Position numbers and translations under genes: made by a program. Source: an uncultured delta proteobacterium (GTDB lineage Bacteria > Myxococcota_A > Polyangia > Polyangiales > Ga0077539). Taken from it: a stretch of DNA of 37,426 bases. Positions 33,917 through 37,426 of this stretch are shown here, one piece after another (within the stretch, counting starts at the first letter, position 1; each line of letters starts with the position of its first letter). Below the pieces are notes generated by a model. That model was not told the origin of the DNA, made no database searches, and saw only the letters and a list, made by a program, of their open reading frames with translations. The stretch spans positions 1 to 37,426 of the forward strand of contig CAIMWA010000282.1 in the NCBI GenBank assembly GCA_903845045.1. Direction: 5' to 3'.

Positions 33917-34687
33917 CTAGAGCACGAATTCGTCCCCGAGCGAGAGCATCTCGAGGCGGTCCTGGTGGAGCTTCGCGAGCTCGCGCTCCACCGCCGACTG
34001 GAACGCCGGCTTGATGTGGAACATCAGCCACGGCACGTCCTTGCGGTCCAGCTTGAGGAGCTCGCGCTCGAGCGTCGACGGGGTGTGGTGACCGCTGATC
34101 TTCGCGAGCCACTCGAGCTCGTTCGGAAAGCTCACCTCCTGCAGCACCGCCTTCAGCCCGGGCAGCTCCGAGAGCACCTCCCAGAAGCGGTCCGTGGGGC
34201 CCGTGTCACCCGAGAAGGCCAGCGCCGTGCCCTCGCGCTCGACGACGATGCCGGCGCTCTCGATGGTGTGCGACACCAGCACCGCGCGCAGCGCGTAGCC
34301 CGCGATCTCCTGAGGCACCTCGGGCTCGAGGACGCGAAGCTCCACCGTCGTTCCGCCGCCGCCGACGAGCGGAATCACGGTGAAGTCGGGCCAGAGCACG
34401 TTGTTGAAGAAGTGCTCCTTGAGGGCCTTGATGGTCGCGCGCGTCCCCGCCACGACCAGCGGGTGCTTCGCCGACTGGCAGCGGTTGTCGGCCAGGGACG
34501 CGAGGTCGCGCACGTGGTCCATGTGCGCGTGCGAGACCACCACGGCGTCGAGGGCCACCTGCTCCTCGAGCGTGAGCATCGCCGTCGTCGCGCCCGCGTC
34601 GAGCGCGAGCCTTCCGTCGACCAGAAAGCTCGTCGTACGGTGCTTCGCGGTCTCGCCGCCATGGCAGCCGAGGATCCTCAGGTCCAT
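33917..34687 (-). CDS. Class II 3',5'-cyclic-nucleotide phosphodiesterase (MBL fold)
   Basis: A 256-residue metallo-beta-lactamase-fold hydrolase. The start MDLRILGCHGGETAKHRTTSFLVDGRLALDAG and the metal motif VVVSHAHMDHVRDLASLADN (His53, His55, Asp57, His58) match class II cAMP phosphodiesterases (CpdP/yeast Pde1 type). Later metal ligands are in VLVSHTIESAG, AFSGDTGPTDRFW and ISGHHTP. ALKEHFFNNVLWPDFTVIP is also typical of the bacterial class. It should cut cAMP or cGMP to 5'-NMP in the cytoplasm. It is four bases downstream of a Crp/Fnr-type regulator with an intact cyclic nucleotide site, which supports the assignment. A different phosphodiester substrate (such as RNA or phosphonate) cannot be excluded. 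Confidence 0.83.
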   Translation of the reverse strand: MDLRILGCHGGETAKHRTTSFLVDGRLALDAGATTAMLTLEEQVALDAVVVSHAHMDHVRDLASLADNRCQSAKHPLVVAGTRATIKALKEHFFNNVLWPDFTVIPLVGGGGTTVELRVLEPEVPQEIAGYALRAVLVSHTIESAGIVVEREGTALAFSGDTGPTDRFWEVLSELPGLKAVLQEVSFPNELEWLAKISGHHTPSTLERELLKLDRKDVPWLMFHIKPAFQSAVERELAKLHQDRLEMLSLGDEFVL

Positions 34688-34691
34688 CGCG

Positions 34692-35339
34692 TCACCGCTC
34701 CTCTCGCGCCGTCTGCTCGAGCGCTTCGACGAAGGCGTGCAGCCGCGTCGGGTCGGGCAGCAGCCAGCCGTCGCCGTCCGCCGCTCGGATGAGTCGCACG
34801 CGCACCATGCGCGCCACGATCTCGGACACCGTCGCGGTGTCGAGCTCCACCATCGAAGCAAGGTCCTCGGCCGAGAGAGCGAGGCGCACGTGGCCGTCAG
34901 CTCGCTCGCCATACTCCTCGGCCGCCCGCGCCATGCCGAGGATCACCCGCGCCCGCGGGTCGGCCCGCGAAAGGATGTCGATGTACGCGTTGGCGCTGTG
35001 CAGCCGCCGGGCGAGGCGCGTGATCATGCGCACCGCGATCTCGCCGTTGCCGAGCACCATGGCCTCGAAGGTGCGACCGTCGATGACCAGCGCATGCAGC
35101 GGCTCGATGGCCGTCGCCGTCGCGGTGCGCGGACGCCCGTTCAAGATCGCCATCTCGCCGAAGAATTCGCCGGGCCCGATGACCGCCAGGGTCCGCTCGC
35201 CGGAGGGGAACATCTTGGAGATGCGCACCCGCCCGGTCTGGATGACGAACATCTCCACGCCCGGCTCGCCCTCGCGAAACAGCACCTCGCCCGCTGGGAA
35301 GCGTCGTCCGAAGCGGGAGGACAAGGGCTCCGCAGACAT
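34692..35339 (-). CDS. Crp/Fnr-family transcription regulator with cyclic-nucleotide site
   Basis: A 215-residue regulator. The N-terminal beta barrel has PAGEVLFREGEPGVEMFVIQTGRVRISKM, and the phosphate-binding cassette FGEMAILNGRPRTATATA (60-77) keeps the ligand residues Glu62, Arg71 and Thr72, which in Crp and PKA bind the cyclic phosphate and ribose. The C-helix is followed by a winged helix (ALSAEDLASMVELDTATVSEIVARMVRVRLI, about 153-183). No Fe-S Cys residues are present, so Fnr-type oxygen sensing is excluded. It is the first gene of a unit with a phosphodiesterase, and TAGACT ends eight bases before its ATG. The Thr in place of Crp's Ser is common to many cAMP binders and also seen in cGMP binders, so the ligand is open. 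Confidence 0.9.
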   Translation of the reverse strand: MSAEPLSSRFGRRFPAGEVLFREGEPGVEMFVIQTGRVRISKMFPSGERTLAVIGPGEFFGEMAILNGRPRTATATAIEPLHALVIDGRTFEAMVLGNGEIAVRMITRLARRLHSANAYIDILSRADPRARVILGMARAAEEYGERADGHVRLALSAEDLASMVELDTATVSEIVARMVRVRLIRAADGDGWLLPDPTRLHAFVEALEQTAREER

Positions 35340-35347
35340 CGCGCGGC

Positions 35348-35353
35348 AGTCTA
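35348..35353 (-). promoter_or_regulatory. -10-like hexamer before the Crp/Fnr regulator
   Basis: On the reverse strand TAGACT ends eight bases before the ATG at 35339. It is back-to-back with the forward TACGCT at 35407. No TGTGA-N6-TCACA site was found in the 82-base divergent gap. Confidence 0.4.
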
Positions 35354-35406
35354 CCCGCGGCGCTCCGAAGGGGTCAAAGCAATCGCAGGAAGCGACGCAT
35401 TGCGGG

Positions 35407-35412
35407 TACGCT
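35407..35412 (+). promoter_or_regulatory. -10-like hexamer before the 35422 lipoprotein
   Basis: TACGCT ends nine bases before the ATG at 35422; no Shine-Dalgarno site is present. Confidence 0.4.
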
Positions 35413-35421
35413 TCGCTTGCG

Positions 35422-36459
35422 ATGTCGATGCGCGCCGCCGTGCTCGTGGGCCTCCTCACGGCGTGCGACGACCGTTCGCCGCGTCGTCCCGAGCCTCCAC
35501 CGCGGCCGAGCCCGGCGACGGCGGCGACCTCGGCGGCGCTCCCCTCGGAGGCCCCAGCGCCGTTGTCGGCCGACGACGACGCCGTCGCCCGCTGCACCGC
35601 GCGCGACCGTGCGGCCCTCCCGGTGGCCCTGCGCGTCGCCCTCGCGGACCTCGGCGACGACGCGCTCGTCGAGGACGCGTGCCGCATGGACGTGGCCATC
35701 CGAGGACGCGCGCCGGCCCGCTGCGCGGCGCTCTCCGTCGACGTGCTCCGCCGGAGCTGCGTCGTTCGCGTCGCGGTGGCGTCGGCACGTCCCGCGGACT
35801 GCCCGGGCGCCGTTGGCGAGATCGGACGCGACGCGGTGTGCGTGGCCCTCGCGGCGCGCGATCCAGGACTCTGCGCGGCGGCCCGGGTGCTCGAGAGGCA
35901 GCGCTGCCTCGCCATCGCCGCCGGGCGCGATGCGCCGTGTGACGCACTCGTCCCGGAGCTTCGGAGCGAGTGTGCGCGGGGCCTCGAGGAGTGGCGCTCG
36001 GTGCTCCCCCCGCTCGCCCACGCGGCGCCGCGGGACGTCGACGCAGCCCGGAACGGGTGGGTCCCGAGCGACGGAGGCGCCACCGAGCCGGTGCCGTGGC
36101 TCGCCCGCGGGCTCCTGCTCGTCGACGACGGCTCCGTCGAGATCGTCGATCCGCACACCGGGTGGGACGACGGGCGCGCGACCGACGACGGCGGCTTCTG
36201 GGTCGCGGTTCACGCTGTGCCCTCGCACGCGCCCACGGCCGCAAGGGCAGCGCTTCGTACGCCCCGGGGCGAGCGGTTGGGCACCGACGAGGGCACCCTC
36301 GCAGCCGTCGTGCATTTGGCGGCCGTGCCGCGGAGACGCGGCGATCGCGTCGTCGGCCGCGTCCGTCTGACGCCGACGGGGCCGTTGGCCGGCGCGCCGC
36401 GGGAGCTTCGCTTCGACACCTTCGTGCGCGACGTGGTGCCGGCGTCGCTGCTACGATGA
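35422..36459 (+). CDS. Lipoprotein of unknown function
   Basis: A 345-residue lipoprotein with a very short signal (MSMRAAVLVGLLTAC) and a clear lipobox LTAC, Cys15. Asp at +2 of the mature protein is, in E. coli, an inner-membrane retention signal; whether it works so here is unknown. A Pro/Ala-rich linker (about 20-50) leads to an all-alpha Cys-containing region with paired Cys (ARCTARDRAAL, DACRMDVAIRGRAPARCAAL, RRSCVVRV, PADCPG, AVCVAL, GLCAAA, QRCLA, PCDALV, SECARG). This repeated C-x(15-30)-C helical pattern resembles Cys-helix repeats such as Sel1-like or saposin-like units, but I do not recognise it. The second half is beta-rich with WDDGRATDDGGFWVAVHAV. ATGA overlap with the next gene (rnd). 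Confidence 0.75.
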   Translation: MSMRAAVLVGLLTACDDRSPRRPEPPPRPSPATAATSAALPSEAPAPLSADDDAVARCTARDRAALPVALRVALADLGDDALVEDACRMDVAIRGRAPARCAALSVDVLRRSCVVRVAVASARPADCPGAVGEIGRDAVCVALAARDPGLCAAARVLERQRCLAIAAGRDAPCDALVPELRSECARGLEEWRSVLPPLAHAAPRDVDAARNGWVPSDGGATEPVPWLARGLLLVDDGSVEIVDPHTGWDDGRATDDGGFWVAVHAVPSHAPTAARAALRTPRGERLGTDEGTLAAVVHLAAVPRRRGDRVVGRVRLTPTGPLAGAPRELRFDTFVRDVVPASLLR

Positions 36460-37353
36460 CGTCCTCCGTGTCGTCGCCGTCCGCCCCTCGCCTCGTCGAC
36501 GATCCCACGCAGCTCGCGGCGATGCTCGAGCGGCTCGGCGCGGCCGACGAGATCGCCGTCGACTGCGAGAGCGACGGGCTGCATCACTGGCGTGGACGGC
36601 TGTGCACCGCACAGTTCGCCGTGCCCGACGGCGAACTGTGGATCGTCGACGCCCTCGCGGTCCCTGTGGCGCCCGCGCTCGCCGCGGTGCTCGGTCCCGA
36701 CGGGCCGCGCAAGGTTCTGCACGATCTCTATCTCGACGCGTGGCTGCTTCGCGACGCCGGCCTGACGCTCGGCAACGTGGCCGACACGTCGGTGCACGCG
36801 CGCTTCCTCGGGCTTCGCGAGACGGGCCTCGCCGCGCTCCTCGGTGCCCGCCTCGGCGTACCTCTCGACAAGGCCTTTCAACAGCACGATTGGTCGCTGC
36901 GTCCGCTCGCGCCGGAGCACGCCGCCTACCTCGCCGACGACGTGCGCCACCTCCTCGCGCTGCACGCGCTGCTCGACGCCGAGGCTCGCGCGCTAGGCAT
37001 CGACGACGCGGTGCGCGAGGAGACCGGGTACGCCCTGCGCCGCGCGGTGTCCGACGCCGAGAACGCTCGCCCCGCGTACGCTCGATTGAAGGGTCGGCAG
37101 ACCCTCGACGCGCTGGGTCGGGCTGCGCTGCGACGCCTCGCCGACGCGCGTGAGACCGTGGCGCGTACGAGGGACCTCCCGGTGGGTCGCGTGCTGCCCA
37201 ACGCCGCGCTCGTCGAGCTCGCGCGACGGCGCCCGACGAGCCTCGGGCGTCTGCGCGCGCTGGTGCACGGCGGGCTCCACGACGACGCGACGCTCGTGGC
37301 GTGGCGCGATGCCATCGTCGCAGGAACCGCCGACGGCGACGTGCCGCCGGACG
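36456..37353 (+). CDS. rnd: Ribonuclease D (DEDDy 3'-5' exonuclease with HRDC), 3' truncated by adapter
   Basis: The first 299 residues of RNase D, a 3'-5' exonuclease that trims tRNA and other small RNAs. Exo I has EIAVDCESDGL (Asp36, Glu38), Exo II has VLHDLYLDAWLL (His89, Asp94), and Exo III has YLADDVRHLLAL (Tyr158, Asp162), making the DEDDy set complete. ADTSVHARFLGL and LGVPLDKAFQQHDWSLRPL are the usual intervening motifs. HRDC domain signature: RPAYARLKGRQTLDALGRAALRRLADARETVARTRDLPVGRVL, near residues 206-250. The ATG overlaps the stop of the upstream lipoprotein (ATGA). The frame carries on through the adapter to an artificial stop at 37398-37400; the residues after Pro-Pro-Asp are not real. 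The full protein is usually near 370-390 residues. Confidence 0.93.
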
Positions 37354-37426
37354 AGATCGGAAGAGCGTCGTGTAGGGAAAGAGTGTCTTCGCCTGTGTAG
37401 ATCTCGGTGGTCGCCGGAGCAGTAAA
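37354..37426 (+). other. Illumina TruSeq adapter contamination
   Basis: From 37354 the sequence is AGATCGGAAGAGCGTCGTGT, continuing as AGGGAAAGAGTGT to 37386. These are the reverse-complement TruSeq universal adapter bases. Then comes CTTCGCCT (37387-37394), the reverse complement of the i5 index AGGCGAAG (D505), and then the flow-cell end GTGTAGATCTCGGTGGTCGCC (37395-37415). After 37416 it departs from the published adapter. No part of it is genomic. A conserved end-of-contig position and the exact index support read-through of a short insert. Confidence 0.98.

Noticed and set aside
35340..35421. A cAMP-receptor binding site in the divergent gap before the Crp/Fnr regulator
   Set aside because: No TGTGA-N6-TCACA or close variant could be seen; the AAGCG/CGCTT pair around the -10 is too short to claim.
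37354..37400. The end of the rnd reading frame at 37398-37400 as a true C-terminus
   Set aside because: The last residues come from the adapter and not from the genome.

Overview
The window is strongly GC-rich bacterial DNA (GC not counted, but third codon positions are almost all G or C) and reads like a myxobacterium, probably an order-level relative of Sandaracinus or Polyangium in the Myxococcota. This is inferred from gene content: Cys-rich repeat lipoproteins with C-x(5)-DCDG-x(4)-GCE units, a MopE-type metal-binding motif, a TolB-like propeller with an inserted CxxCH, FHA domains fused to an ABC transporter, a kinase-like protein with a C-terminal membrane anchor, and a solo sigma-region-4 protein of a type I know from myxobacteria. 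No tRNA, rRNA, CRISPR array, insertion sequence or prophage was seen. Genes are densely packed, with many 4-base start/stop overlaps.

Layout. 2-713: the 3' end of purL overlapping a small helical protein. 730-7767: a surface-glycan cluster with two class I methyltransferases, three GT4-type glycosyltransferases and two unrelated polysaccharide deacetylases, arranged as a forward block, a reverse pair (4130-5287 then 3417-4133) and a second forward block. 7768-8466: an HU-family nucleoid protein with its own leader and terminator. 8515-12714: a LEA14-like lipoprotein, a 1006-residue triple-FHA ABC transporter, and a type IV pilin-like protein. 12850-18307: two large exported proteins (TolB-like with CxxCH; five-repeat MopE-type lipoprotein). 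18318-24080: PRPP synthetase, a FliA-like sigma factor, two small membrane proteins, a PlsB-like acyltransferase followed at once by a GpsA-fold protein, and the solo sigma-4 protein. 24077-31680, reverse strand: an 18-repeat Cys-rich lipoprotein, a B12-dependent acyl-CoA mutase large subunit, and a pseudokinase-like membrane protein. 31733-35339, reverse strand: accD-folC, preceded by a two-gene unit of a cyclic-nucleotide-binding Crp/Fnr regulator and a class II cyclic-nucleotide phosphodiesterase. 35422-37353: a lipoprotein and a truncated RNase D gene.

The last 73 bases (37354-37426) are not genomic. They are Illumina TruSeq read-through adapter carrying an 8-base i5 index, so the window ends in an untrimmed artefact and rnd is cut by it.

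The most interesting signals are: a GpsA-fold protein that has lost all four catalytic-site polar residues yet sits one base after an acyltransferase gene; an acyl-CoA mutase whose carboxylate-binding Arg is Gln, so it is probably not a methylmalonyl-CoA mutase; a kinase-like protein without the catalytic Asp, two bases after that mutase; a receptor plus degrading-enzyme operon for a cyclic nucleotide; and a recurrent TANNNT hexamer 8-10 bases before start codons, which suggests many leaderless mRNAs.
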